DNA from: a virus
Direction: 5' to 3' (one strand)
DNA length: 42,072 nt
IMG/VR virus record: IMGVR_UViG_3300046665_000286
Location: 1-42,072 of that record
Shown: positions 13,189-22,054 of the stretch, piece by piece
Position numbering within the stretch: the first letter of the stretch is position 1
How the letters are laid out: each line of letters starts with the position of its first letter
Translations under genes and position numbers: made by a program
Notes under the pieces: generated by a model
Database searches by the model: none
What the model was told of the DNA's origin: nothing
Seen by the model: the letters and a program-made list of their open reading frames with translations, nothing else

Positions 13189-15270
13189 ATGCGTTCGCAT
13201 CCCTCGGCGCGCGGCGTCATCGCCGAGCGCATGGCGCTTTCAATCCGCCCGCCGGTGCCCGTGCCGGTCGCGCAGTGGATGAGCGAAAATATCGTTCTCG
13301 TCGACGGCCCCGCGGCCGGCGGATTGTGGAACGCGAGCGGCGCGCCGTATCTCGTCGAGATCGCGAATTGCCTTTCGGACGATCATCCGTGCAATTTCGT
13401 CACGGTACGCAAGTCGCAGCAAACCGGCGCGTCAATTCTCGCGCTCGGTTGGTGTTTGTATGTCGCCGATCGCGAGCCGGCCAATCTGCTTTATGCGGTG
13501 CCCGGCCTCGACGCGCTCAAAGACTTGAACAACGGCAAGCTGCAACCGCTTATCGAGGCGTGGCAGAAGAAAACAAAGCGAACCGTCATCCTGCCGCAGA
13601 CCGCGCGCTCTGGTAACGGCTCGACGGCCGGCGAAAAGGTGTTTGCCGGCGGTCGCCTGTATCTGGCGAACGCAAATTCGGTCATGGATTTGTCGTCTAA
13701 AACGATCAAGAAAGGCGTTCGCGACGAATATTCGAAGTGGTCGGACATCGACGGTTACGGCGACCCCGGAAACTTGTTTTTCGGTCGCTTTACCGCCTTC
13801 CGTCGCACAAAGAATTTCAAAATCCTCGATATCTCGACGCCGGAAGTCGACACCGGCGACGAAACGGGACAAACCGAGGGGCATTGTCGCATCGATACGC
13901 GCTTTCGGCTCTCCGATCGGCGTTTCTGGCATTGTCTCTGCCCTGAGTGCGGGCAATTGTTCGTGCATCGCGACGATCAACTCGTCGTCGATAAGGATCA
14001 TCCGCACCGCAGCGCCTATGCCTGCGATTGCGGGCACCATATTTCGGACGCCGAGCGTATTATCGCGATCGACCTCGGCGAATGGATTGCGACGCACGCG
14101 GCCGGCAATCATCCCGGCTTTCATATCGATGCGTATGTGTCGAAGATGATGAGCTATGAAGCTATCGCCGAGGATAAGCTCAAGGCGACGAGCGAGACGG
14201 CAAAGAAAGACTATTCAAACCTAATCCTCGGCCTGCCGTTCAAGTATCGCGGCGACGCGCCCGATCATGAAAAGCTCATGATGCGCCGCGAGGATTGGAT
14301 GAAACGCGGCACGGTGCCGCCGAAAGGTCTAATCATCACGGCCGCCGCCGACGTGCAGATGCGCGGCATCTGGCTCGAAATCGTCGCGCACGGTGCGAAC
14401 CGCGAGTCCTGGCTGATCGAGGCTATCTATCTCGACGGTGACACGTCAAATCACCGCGGCGATGTATTCGATCAGCTACGCAAGCACACGATCGACAAAA
14501 AGTTTCCCGACGCGTTCGGCGGCGTTCGCCGCATTGACGCGCTCGCGGTCGACTCGGGCTATCGATCGAACACGGTCTATGCGTGGGTGCGGGAAAATCA
14601 ACGATTGCACCATGACACGGGTTTCGACCTGATCCTCGCGACGAAGGGTCAACCCGGCTGGGGCAAGCCTGCTATCGGACAGCCGACGCTCGTCGATATC
14701 GACTTAGCCGGCCGCAAGATCAAGCAAGGCTGCAAGGTTTGGAACGTCGGAACGTGGCCGCTCAAAGCCGACTTCTATTCGTATCTGCGGCAGGATGGTT
14801 TGAAGTCGGGCAAGGCGGAAATTCTGCGCGACCCCGACGGTTACTGTCATTTCGGAATGTGGGTGGATGAGGTCTATTTCCGGCAGTTGACGGGCGACCG
14901 ACTCGAGCAAGTTAAAGTGCAGGGTCGCGTCGCGGGGCAACGATGGGCGCAGATCAAAAACAACCATTTCCACGATACGCGCATCTATAATCAAGCGATG
15001 GCCGAATATCTCGGCATGTCGACAATTACGCCGGAAGGCTGGGCCGATCTCGCCCTGCGCCGTGGCCTTCCGTCTGAGTTAAGCGAGCTAAGTCTGTTTT
15101 CAGCCTTGGCCGCTCCGGTTGCTGACACGTCGAGCGCACCTCACACAAACGACAGTGACGAGACGCAGCAACCGGAAAACATCAGCGATCAGGCTCAACC
15201 GCCTCGCTCGACGCAATCGAGCGGCGGCAGTTGGCTTAATCGCGATACTAGCGGATGGGGACGCCGCTAA
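13189..15270 (+). CDS. Terminase large subunit, gpA-like
   Basis: A 693-residue packaging ATPase-nuclease of the lambda gpA family, close to the usual length. The ATPase part has a Walker A-like loop RKSQQTGAS (about 74-82) and the conserved YAVPGLDALKD segment. A zinc-ribbon-like insert with CLCPECG (about 247) and CDCG (about 280) is typical of gpA. The C-terminal half is the nuclease (AVDSGYRSNTVYAW near 450-463). The last 50 residues are Ser/Thr/Gln-rich and variable. It cuts concatemers and drives DNA into the prohead. Family membership implies defined cohesive ends, not headful packaging. Confidence 0.93.
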   Translation: MRSHPSARGVIAERMALSIRPPVPVPVAQWMSENIVLVDGPAAGGLWNASGAPYLVEIANCLSDDHPCNFVTVRKSQQTGASILALGWCLYVADREPANLLYAVPGLDALKDLNNGKLQPLIEAWQKKTKRTVILPQTARSGNGSTAGEKVFAGGRLYLANANSVMDLSSKTIKKGVRDEYSKWSDIDGYGDPGNLFFGRFTAFRRTKNFKILDISTPEVDTGDETGQTEGHCRIDTRFRLSDRRFWHCLCPECGQLFVHRDDQLVVDKDHPHRSAYACDCGHHISDAERIIAIDLGEWIATHAAGNHPGFHIDAYVSKMMSYEAIAEDKLKATSETAKKDYSNLILGLPFKYRGDAPDHEKLMMRREDWMKRGTVPPKGLIITAAADVQMRGIWLEIVAHGANRESWLIEAIYLDGDTSNHRGDVFDQLRKHTIDKKFPDAFGGVRRIDALAVDSGYRSNTVYAWVRENQRLHHDTGFDLILATKGQPGWGKPAIGQPTLVDIDLAGRKIKQGCKVWNVGTWPLKADFYSYLRQDGLKSGKAEILRDPDGYCHFGMWVDEVYFRQLTGDRLEQVKVQGRVAGQRWAQIKNNHFHDTRIYNQAMAEYLGMSTITPEGWADLALRRGLPSELSELSLFSALAAPVADTSSAPHTNDSDETQQPENISDQAQPPRSTQSSGGSWLNRDTSGWGRR

Positions 15271-15414
15271 TTGCGTCGTGTGAGTGAAGGCGGACTTTCG
15301 CATCCGCTGGGGGAATACCCGACGATCACGACGCCTTGCCGTGTGCGATCACGGCGTTTGCATCACGTTGTCGCGCGCGCGAGGGGGCCGCAGCGCCGGT
15401 GACGTGGTGCGTTC

Positions 15415-15467
15415 AAGGCCGCTCGGCTCGCGCTCAAAGCGCGGATGCCGGGCGGCCTTTTTGTTTT
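15415..15467 (+). terminator. Intrinsic terminator or attenuator after the terminase gene
   Basis: A perfect 8-bp stem (AAGGCCGC 15415-15422, GCGGCCTT 15452-15459) closes a loop that can itself fold, followed by TTTTTGTTTT. It lies only 20 bases before the gpW-like gene, so it probably limits readthrough into the head genes. The gap 15271-15414 shows no gene. Confidence 0.65.
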
Positions 15468-15486
15468 CGGCAAAGGGGGCCGCGCA

Positions 15487-15696
15487 GTGCAAATTTGGAC
15501 GATGGACGATTACGCCGCGCTCGCGAAAGCGATGGGCACCGGCGCATTGGAAGTGCAATTCGGCTCGGGCGACAACGCGCACCGAACGAAATTCCGCTCA
15601 CTCGCGGAAATGGAACGCATGCTCGATCGCATGGAAAATTATCTCGGCATCAATACCGGCTCGACGACGAGCTTTGTGCAGCATCGGCGGGGTTAA
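15487..15696 (+). CDS. Head-tail joining protein, gpW-like
   Basis: A 69-residue protein from GTG 15487, chosen because AAAGGGGG lies just upstream and the resulting length matches gpW-type proteins (about 68 residues). The product has the helix-hairpin-helix layout of that family: a first helix (DDYAALAKAMGTG), a strand pair (LEVQFGSGD, RTKFRSL) and a last helix (EMERMLDRMENYLG). Such proteins bind under the portal and prepare the head for tail joining. It lies between large terminase and portal, as in lambda. Confidence 0.75.
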   Translation: MQIWTMDDYAALAKAMGTGALEVQFGSGDNAHRTKFRSLAEMERMLDRMENYLGINTGSTTSFVQHRRG

Positions 15697-15699
15697 CGC

Positions 15700-17190
15700 A
15701 TGTCGGCAATGTTAAGGGCGCTGGCATGGGTCGCGCCGGCCGCGGCCATTCGCCGTGCGCATGCGCTCGCGGCGCTCGACGGGCAACGATCGTATGACGC
15801 CGCTCGGCGTGGTCGACGCAATGCCGGTGTGGCCAGCAAGAGCGGTAGCGCAAACGGTGCGATCGGCCCGGCTCTCGCCGCGCTTCGCGAAGCGTCGAGC
15901 GATCTCGTTCGCAACACGTGGATTGGCTCGCGGGCTATCGATGTGCTGTCGGCGAATACGATCGGCACCGGCATTACCGTCGCGTGGCGTGATCAAAAGG
16001 TACAAGACCTTTGGAATGAGTGGTGCCTCGGCGCGGATATCGAGGGCGAGAAGGATTTCGCTGGCGTGCAACTCGTCGCTTTCCGCTCGATGCTGGAACG
16101 CGGCGACTCGGGCGTGCGTATGGTTCCGCGCAAGATGGGCAGCGGCCGAACGGTGCCGCTTGCTCTGCAATGCGTCGAGGGCGACGTGATCGCAACCGAG
16201 CGCGACGGCATTTTCGATGGCAAGAAATCGCGCCTCGGCGTGGTGCTTGGCGATTGGAACGAACGCCTCGGCTATTGGCTGCACAACGAACATCCGGCCG
16301 AGTCAACGGGCTGGCGATCGCCCTCGCTTGTGCCGAGCTTCGTGAAGCGGGATGATTTCTGTCACCTTTACCGGCCAATGCGCGCCGGGCAGGTTCGCGG
16401 CGTGCCGCTGCTCGCGCCCGTCGCGCAGACGGTGCGTGACTATTTCGACGCGGAAGATGCAATGATCGTCAAGCTTCGAATGGAAGCTTGTTACGGCCTG
16501 ATCGTCACGTCGAATGATCCGGTTCGCAATCTCGCCGGCACGGGCGCGCGCAAAGACGAGGACGGCCGCAATATCGAGGAAATGTCGCCCGGTATGGTTT
16601 TCCGTGGGCGGCAGGGCGAGACGGTGCAAGCGTTTTCGCCGTCGGGTTCGGGGCAATTCGAGCCTGTTGCGTTCGCTGCGCTCATGGGCATCGCGTCGGG
16701 CGGCATGGTCACTTATGACCAACTAACCGGCGACTTGCGCAAGGCGAATTACTCGTCACTCAAAGCGGGCGACCGAATTTTCCGACGCCTCGTCGAGCAG
16801 ACGCAGTGGCTAACGCTTGTGCCGCAACTGATGCACCGCGTCACGTCGCGCTTTATCGATACCGCCATTCTAGCCGGCAAGCTGAAAGAGGGCGTTTATC
16901 CGCGCGATTACGTGATGCCGGCCGTTGTCCCGATTGACCCGTTGAAGGATCTAAAAGCCGACATCCTCGCCGTTCGCGCCGGGCGCATGTCGCCGCAGGA
17001 ATTCATCGGCGAATGGGGCCGCGATTGGCGCTCGGTTCTCAAAGAAACCAAACAATTTTGGACTGAGGCCGACAAAGACGGCCTCGTCTTGGATATCGAC
17101 CCGCGGCGCACCGATCAAGCGGGTGCGGCGCAGGCGAATGACGATGCGTCGGACAATGCCGACGCCTCGGATGATAGCGAGGAAAAATGA
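15700..17190 (+). CDS. Portal protein, lambda gpB-like
   Basis: A 496-residue portal of the lambda family. The N-terminus contains the conserved region from LVRNTWIGSRAIDVLSANTI and GTGITVAWRD (about residues 68-94), and the middle has the segment VPLLAPVAQTVRDYFDAEDA. The last 40 residues are acidic and low-complexity (DNADASDDSEE). Portals form the dodecameric ring through which DNA enters and leaves the head. The gene follows the gpW-like gene after three bases and overlaps the capsid gene (ATGA at 17187). Confidence 0.92.
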   Translation: MSAMLRALAWVAPAAAIRRAHALAALDGQRSYDAARRGRRNAGVASKSGSANGAIGPALAALREASSDLVRNTWIGSRAIDVLSANTIGTGITVAWRDQKVQDLWNEWCLGADIEGEKDFAGVQLVAFRSMLERGDSGVRMVPRKMGSGRTVPLALQCVEGDVIATERDGIFDGKKSRLGVVLGDWNERLGYWLHNEHPAESTGWRSPSLVPSFVKRDDFCHLYRPMRAGQVRGVPLLAPVAQTVRDYFDAEDAMIVKLRMEACYGLIVTSNDPVRNLAGTGARKDEDGRNIEEMSPGMVFRGRQGETVQAFSPSGSGQFEPVAFAALMGIASGGMVTYDQLTGDLRKANYSSLKAGDRIFRRLVEQTQWLTLVPQLMHRVTSRFIDTAILAGKLKEGVYPRDYVMPAVVPIDPLKDLKADILAVRAGRMSPQEFIGEWGRDWRSVLKETKQFWTEADKDGLVLDIDPRRTDQAGAAQANDDASDNADASDDSEEK

Positions 17191-19211
17191 CGCACAAACG
17201 ATTGCGGACGCGCGCAGCCGCGCGCCCGCGGACGACGCCTGACGGTTTCGAGCCGGGGCTGATCGTCGAGCGTAAGGCGGGCGATGACATCACCGCCCGC
17301 TTTGCGGCGTCGAGCTACAATTCGGAAGCGCACACGGTTGAAGCGGTGTTTTCCGCTGGTACGCGTGTTGCCCGTTGGGGCGCGTGGGAGGAATTGGCGA
17401 TCTCGACCGATGCGATCGACCTTAACCGGGTCGCGCTCGGGCAGGTTCGTTTGCTCGATACGCACAATCAAGGTTCGGTCAACGCCGTTTTGGGCGTTGT
17501 CGAGAACGCGCGGATTGAGGGCGGCAATCTTGTCGGCCGCATCCGCTTTGCCGACACAGACGCCGGCCGCAACGCCGAGGGCATGGTCGCCCGCGGCGAG
17601 ATTTCCGGCATTTCTGTCGGCTACCGGGTGACGACGTGGACTCTCGCGTCACTCGAATCCGATGTCGAGGTTTGGCGGGCTGACAAGTGGGAGCTTCTTG
17701 AAGTCTCGCTAGTCGCCGTCCCGGCAGACCCGCAAGCGTCGATCCGATCGACGAATGTTCAAGCACAACGGGCCGATGAGGCTCAATCAATGGAGAATGA
17801 CGACATGCGGCGCAATGCTGCCAATCCGACCGCCGAGCCTCTTGCCGGCGCTGCTACCGTGCCCGCTGCCGACGCAACCCGCGCGGCACCCGCACCCGCT
17901 GCCCCGGCCGCGCCTGCCGCTGCGCCGGCCGTCGATTACACTGCCGACCGCGCTCGCGCCGCCGACATCCTGTCGATCGGCACCCGCGCTAACATGAGCG
18001 GCGACGACATCCGCAACGCGATCAGCGCCGGCACCTCTGTCGACGCCTTCCGCGCGCGCGCGTTCGAAGCTCTCGCCGGCAATGCCGACGCGACCCGTTC
18101 GGGCAATGTGCAGATCATCCGCGACGAAACCGAAACCCGCGCGGCGAACCTGACTGACGCCTTTACCTTCCGCCTCGGCGGCGCTGACGCGCTGCGCGAT
18201 GCCGAGGGCAATGTTCGACAGATCAGCGCCGAGGCGCGTTCGTTCGTCGATTTCACTTTCGCGGAAATGGCCGCGACCGCGCTCGGCGAACGCCGTATGC
18301 CGCGCACCGGCCGCGATCGCGAAGAAACGATCCGCCGCGCAATGCACACGACTTCCGATTTCCCGGTCATCTTCGAAAGCTCGATCAACCGCGTGCTTGC
18401 GCGCCGTTACGAGCAGCAGAAGCCGACCTATCGCGAAATTTCGGTGCAGCGCCGGTTTAAGGACTTCCGCCCGCACGATCAGATTCGCGTCGGCGACTTC
18501 CCGATGCTCAAGAAAGTCGGGCAGTCCGGCGAGATTGAGTTCGGTTCGTTCGGCGAAAGCAAGGAAACCGTGGCTGTTGCGCCGTATGGCATTCAGTTCG
18601 CGATTTCCCGCCACATGCTCGTGAACGACAATATCGGCGCCATCGACGAGGTGTTGTCGAGCTACGGCGAGTCGGTCGCGGCTTTCGAGGAAGCTCTGTT
18701 CTGGGCAATGAAGGCGCAGGCGAGCGGCCTTGGTCCCAAGCTGATCGAGGGCGGCGTGAGCGTGTTCCACGCTTCGCGCGGCAACCTCGCGGCTGCGGCT
18801 TCCGACGTGACCACGGATGCTCTGAGCGCGGCCCGCGCCGCTATGCGGAAGCAGAAGAACGCCGCCGAGCGTCTGCTCAATATCTCGCCGGCCATTCTGG
18901 TTTGCGGTGCCGATCAGGAAACGAACGCCGACAAGGCGCTCGCGGTGATCACGCCGACGGCCGAGGGCGATGTCAACCCGTTCGGCGGCAAGCTCCGCAA
19001 GGTGGTTGCGCCGATCGAGGGCGATCAGTGGGAAGTCTACGCCGAGCCGAGCAAGATGCCCGTGTTCGTATGGGGCATGCTCGAAGGCTATGACGCGCCG
19101 CGTCTGCGCCTCGATAACCCGTTCGGTACGCAGGGCGTCGGCGTTTCGATGGAACACGACTTCGGCGTCGGTGCGATCGACTTCCGCGGCGCGTATCGCG
19201 TTCCCGGCTAA
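17187..19211 (+). CDS. Prohead protease fused to major capsid protein
   Basis: A 674-residue polyprotein. Residues about 20-190 are an HK97-type prohead protease: LLDTHNQGSV gives the catalytic His93 and GEISGISVGYRV the nucleophile, probably Ser143; LLEVSLVAVPADPQA ends the domain. Residues about 205-250 are an Ala/Pro-rich linker, and about 255-345 a helical scaffold-like region. Residues about 350-674 are the capsid (FAISRHMLVNDNIGAIDEVL near 470-490). In HK97-like phages these are usually two genes. An internal ATG (17790, codon 202) has GAGG eight bases upstream, so a separate scaffold-capsid product may be made. Confidence 0.88.
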   Translation: MTHKRLRTRAAARPRTTPDGFEPGLIVERKAGDDITARFAASSYNSEAHTVEAVFSAGTRVARWGAWEELAISTDAIDLNRVALGQVRLLDTHNQGSVNAVLGVVENARIEGGNLVGRIRFADTDAGRNAEGMVARGEISGISVGYRVTTWTLASLESDVEVWRADKWELLEVSLVAVPADPQASIRSTNVQAQRADEAQSMENDDMRRNAANPTAEPLAGAATVPAADATRAAPAPAAPAAPAAAPAVDYTADRARAADILSIGTRANMSGDDIRNAISAGTSVDAFRARAFEALAGNADATRSGNVQIIRDETETRAANLTDAFTFRLGGADALRDAEGNVRQISAEARSFVDFTFAEMAATALGERRMPRTGRDREETIRRAMHTTSDFPVIFESSINRVLARRYEQQKPTYREISVQRRFKDFRPHDQIRVGDFPMLKKVGQSGEIEFGSFGESKETVAVAPYGIQFAISRHMLVNDNIGAIDEVLSSYGESVAAFEEALFWAMKAQASGLGPKLIEGGVSVFHASRGNLAAAASDVTTDALSAARAAMRKQKNAAERLLNISPAILVCGADQETNADKALAVITPTAEGDVNPFGGKLRKVVAPIEGDQWEVYAEPSKMPVFVWGMLEGYDAPRLRLDNPFGTQGVGVSMEHDFGVGAIDFRGAYRVPG

Positions 19212-19234
19212 TCGGCCGAGCGTCTGACATCAGC

Positions 19235-19257
19235 GGGCGGCAATAGCGCCGCCCGTT
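19235..19257 (+). terminator. Hairpin after the capsid gene
   Basis: A perfect 7-bp stem (GGGCGGC 19235-19241, GCCGCCC 19248-19254) with a 6-base loop, followed by a weak GTTT. It may be a partial terminator or an mRNA-stabilising structure that keeps capsid expression above that of downstream genes. Confidence 0.5.
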
Positions 19258-19282
19258 TCCATTTCGAATTCAGGGAATCACC

Positions 19283-19615
19283 ATGAAAAATTATGTGCGT
19301 CACGGCGATACGCTGCCGTTCACTGCACCCGTCGGCGGCGTCGTTTCCGGCCTGCCGTATCTGATCGGCATCGTGTTCGGCGTTGCCATGTTCTCGGCCG
19401 CCGAGGGCGAAAGCTTCGAATTGCGCCGCAAGGGCGTCGTCACGCTGCCAAAGAAAGTCGGCGAGACGTGGACCGAGGGCGCGGCTCTCTATTTCGACGC
19501 GACCGCCAAGGTTCTGACCACGACTGCCGCGACGAACAAGCGCGTCGGCGCAGCCGCCGAGGGTGTCGTTAATTCCGGCGCGTCGGGCGACGTGCTGCTT
19601 TTGCCGACCGACTAA
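19283..19615 (+). CDS. Capsid cement/decoration protein, DUF2190 type
   Basis: A 110-residue protein matching DUF2190 cement proteins: start MKNYVRHGDTLPFTAPVGGV, then strands around GDVLLLP near the C-terminus, with the conserved pattern of GxxxxLPKKVGETWTEGAALYFD. Members bind the outside of the mature capsid and stabilise it against internal pressure. It lies straight after the capsid gene, and CAGGGA precedes its ATG. Confidence 0.85.
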   Translation: MKNYVRHGDTLPFTAPVGGVVSGLPYLIGIVFGVAMFSAAEGESFELRRKGVVTLPKKVGETWTEGAALYFDATAKVLTTTAATNKRVGAAAEGVVNSGASGDVLLLPTD

Positions 19616-19630
19616 CCGATCGAGGTTGAA

Positions 19631-20032
19631 ATGTCTCTGTTCGCGACGCTAACGCGCCTCTCGTCGAATATGGTCGACTCCATCATGGGCGAGCGGCTGC
19701 GCATCACGCCGCGAACAGAGGCGACCTATACGGCCGGCGGCGTCGACGAGACGCGGCCGGTTGCCGATGTCGTCGGCAAGTATATGGAATATGCCGGCCA
19801 AACCCGCATCGGTGACGCCGCCGCGGGCCGCGATTTTGAACGCCGGTTCAACACGCCGAAACTGTTTTTCAGTATCCAGCGCGCGGCGATCGGCGACAAA
19901 GTGTTTCGCTCGAAAGATCGCATTACGCGCCTTGAATTGCCCGGCGAGCCTCAATTCGAGATCACAGAAATCGAACCGCTCGACGACGGCCGCACGGCCT
20001 TTTACGTCGTGATAGTGGAGGCTGAAACATGA
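19631..20032 (+). CDS. Probable head closure/neck protein
   Basis: A 133-residue protein with GAGG before its ATG. Length, strand-rich sequence and place (after the cement protein, before the next neck gene) fit the lambda gpFII/Gifsy-type head-tail stoppers, which close the portal after packaging. The central segment ERRFNTPKLFFSIQRAAIGD and the strands FEITEIEPLDDGRTAFYVVI fit that small beta-barrel. The family call is by resemblance and context, not a clear motif. Its end overlaps the next start (ATGA). Confidence 0.5.
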   Translation: MSLFATLTRLSSNMVDSIMGERLRITPRTEATYTAGGVDETRPVADVVGKYMEYAGQTRIGDAAAGRDFERRFNTPKLFFSIQRAAIGDKVFRSKDRITRLELPGEPQFEITEIEPLDDGRTAFYVVIVEAET

Positions 20033-20817
20033 GCTTGGCCGCAGCCGCATTGCGCATCGCGACCGTCAAGGCGCTCAAGGGGGCGACTTCCGTCGGCAAT
20101 CGCGTGTTCGATAGCGAGGTCGACGTTCGGTCGCTGCTCGGCGAGAACGCCGAGCCGACAATCGTTGTGCTGGCCGAGAAAGGCCGTCGCAAAATTCAGG
20201 GTCGCGACATCCTCGGCGGCGATCATCGCGTCGAGCTTGCGATCGAAATGTTTGTCGCGCGAGCGACGAAGGTCGAGGGCGAAAATCCCGATCAAACAAA
20301 ATTCAAGATCGACTATCCGGCGACCGATGCCGCGCACGAAAATCGGCTGCGCCGTCTCGCCTATGAAGTCGACTCCATTTTGACCGGCGAGCTAACGCCG
20401 TGGGTTGAAATCTGGAAAGCGTTCGCGGTGTCGATCGACGAGGATGTCGAATGGGACCGCGGCGCGGATGGCGACGGCGGCCGGCGCTTCAACTTTCTGC
20501 GCAGCGTCTATTCCTGCGGCGTGCTTTCCGATCCGCCGCGCGGCATGCCTCTCACGCCGATTTGGGAAAAGCTCTTGTCGCTGATGGACAGCGACCCGGA
20601 GCTTGCGCCGACGGCGAAAGACTGGCGCGCGCTTATCACCACGCCGAACCTGCCCGCATGGCGCAACGCTATGTCGTCGCTCGGCCTGAGCTACGGCGAG
20701 TTGAAGGGAATGGGCCTTGCGCCGTTCCTCGATCATCAGGCGACGCCGACTACCGAAAGCGCGGGCCTCGACGAGGCGACGCTCGATCCCGATCAAATCA
20801 CGATCGACGCGCAATAG
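20029..20817 (+). CDS. Probable neck or tail terminator protein
   Basis: A 262-residue protein with GGAGG before its ATG. The first 150 residues resemble tail terminators: a start helix (AAALRIATVKALKGATSVGN), the strand VFDSEVDVRSL, then PTIVVLAEKG and a later strand HRVELAIEMFVA. The C-terminal 100 residues are a helical extension with no match I know. In other phages the tail terminator caps the sheath and tube at their head end. The assignment rests on position and pattern. Confidence 0.42.
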   Translation: MSLAAAALRIATVKALKGATSVGNRVFDSEVDVRSLLGENAEPTIVVLAEKGRRKIQGRDILGGDHRVELAIEMFVARATKVEGENPDQTKFKIDYPATDAAHENRLRRLAYEVDSILTGELTPWVEIWKAFAVSIDEDVEWDRGADGDGGRRFNFLRSVYSCGVLSDPPRGMPLTPIWEKLLSLMDSDPELAPTAKDWRALITTPNLPAWRNAMSSLGLSYGELKGMGLAPFLDHQATPTTESAGLDEATLDPDQITIDAQ

Positions 20818-20824
20818 GTGCTGC

Positions 20825-21460
20825 ATGGCTGCGCTACACGAGCAATTAACCGCGCTGATGCGCGACGTTGCCGATCTCAAGCGCCGCGCCGATACAACGG
20901 TGCGGCACGGCAAGGTTGCCAAGGTCGACGCAGAAAAGCACCGGGTCAAGCTGACGATCGGCGGCACCGAGAAAGAGCCGCAGGAATCGCCTTGGGTGCC
21001 ATACGGGCAGATTGCCGGCGCGCTCAAGGTTCACACGCCGCCGAGTGTCGGGCAGCAAATGACGCTGTTCGCGCCGACCGGCGATTTCCGGCAGGCCGTT
21101 GCGCTTCCTCTCACGTGGTCGGATGAAAACAAGTCGCCGTCGGATAAGCCCGACGAGCATGTGCTGACGTTCGAAAACGTCAAAATTGTTGTCAAAAAGG
21201 ACAGCGTGAAACTTTCCGTCGGCGACGCCTCGATCGAGGTGACAAAGGACTCGATCCTCGCCGTCGCAAAGGAAATGTTTAGCTCGAAAGTCGGCGACGC
21301 TGAGATCGAGCAAAAGGGCGACGCGACGAACATCGTCGCCGCCAAGCTTCACACGGTCGGAAAAACATACCTCGGCGTTGACGGCAAGGGCGAGACGCCG
21401 GCCGACAAGGTTGAGGTCGAAACCGACATTCCGTCGAAAAACGTATTCGCCAAAAAATGA
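20825..21460 (+). CDS. Baseplate assembly/spike protein, gpV-like
   Basis: A 211-residue protein of the P2 gpV/Mu gp45 kind. It has an N-terminal helix (residues 1-22), an OB-like domain (about 24-100: VRHGKVAKVDAEKHRVKLTI, WVPYGQIAGAL), and a C-terminal region of repeated short strands (VKIVVKKDSVKLSVGDASIE) that should form the triple-stranded beta-helix spike. The trimer sits under the tube and pierces the outer membrane. It opens the baseplate cluster. No HxH iron-binding tip is seen at the end, so the tip may be another protein. Confidence 0.85.
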   Translation: MAALHEQLTALMRDVADLKRRADTTVRHGKVAKVDAEKHRVKLTIGGTEKEPQESPWVPYGQIAGALKVHTPPSVGQQMTLFAPTGDFRQAVALPLTWSDENKSPSDKPDEHVLTFENVKIVVKKDSVKLSVGDASIEVTKDSILAVAKEMFSSKVGDAEIEQKGDATNIVAAKLHTVGKTYLGVDGKGETPADKVEVETDIPSKNVFAKK

Positions 21461-21467
21461 GGCTTCA

Positions 21468-21644
21468 ATGAGCAAGAAACACTATCGCCTGACCGATCAG
21501 GCGACCGTCGAAATGCGCCGCATGTATCCCGCCGGCAAGATCGTCTTGAGCGAGCGCGCGGCGCGCCACGAATTGCGGCGCGGCACGATCGAGCTTGATG
21601 GTGTCAAGGCGACGCCTGCCGTCGAGAAGCCGGCGGCCGGCTAA
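21468..21644 (+). CDS. Small unknown protein between gpV and gpW
   Basis: A 58-residue protein starting at ATG 21468, with TGAGG overlapping the gpV stop as ribosome binding site. It is basic (AARHELRRGTIELDGV). It may be a spike-tip or baseplate accessory protein because of its place between spike and wedge genes, but it has no PAAR-type repeats or metal ligands. It ends in TAATG, overlapping the gpW-like gene. Confidence 0.55.
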   Translation: MSKKHYRLTDQATVEMRRMYPAGKIVLSERAARHELRRGTIELDGVKATPAVEKPAAG

Positions 21645-22054
21645 TGGCAGGCATCAACCGCGAAACCGGAAAGGTCTTGGACGGTTGGGGCCATGTCGCG
21701 CAGTCGCTGCAAGTGCTGTTCACAACGCACATAGGTTCGCGCGTAATGCGCCGATATTTCGGCAGTGAAGTGCCGCCGTTGCTCGGCGAAAACCTGACGG
21801 CGCGAACCGTGACGCGATTTTGTTACGCGATCGTCGTCGCCGTCGAGCTTTGGGAACCGCGCTTTCGCGTAAAGCGCGTCTATTTCAATCCGTCTGCGAA
21901 TTCAAATGAGCAATTGCGCGGCGGCAAGCTGTCGATGGCAATTCATGGCGAGTACCGGCCGCGCGGTCATCTAGGCGACCCGACGCCGGCGCGCGGCGAC
22001 TACGTTATCGCTGTCGGTTTGGGGACGGCTGGCCTTGAGGTTAAACCCGCATGA
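21644..22054 (+). CDS. Baseplate wedge protein, gp25/gpW-like
   Basis: A 136-residue protein of the gp25/gpW wedge family. The conserved core is present: an N-terminal helix region AQSLQVLFTTHIGSRVMRRY followed by FGSEVPPLLGENL, then a helix and the strands RFRVKRVYFN. The Glu in GSEVP is the family's EPR-like position. It nucleates the baseplate wedge and the start of the sheath. Overlaps gpV-side and gpJ genes at both ends. Confidence 0.88.
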   Translation: MAGINRETGKVLDGWGHVAQSLQVLFTTHIGSRVMRRYFGSEVPPLLGENLTARTVTRFCYAIVVAVELWEPRFRVKRVYFNPSANSNEQLRGGKLSMAIHGEYRPRGHLGDPTPARGDYVIAVGLGTAGLEVKPA

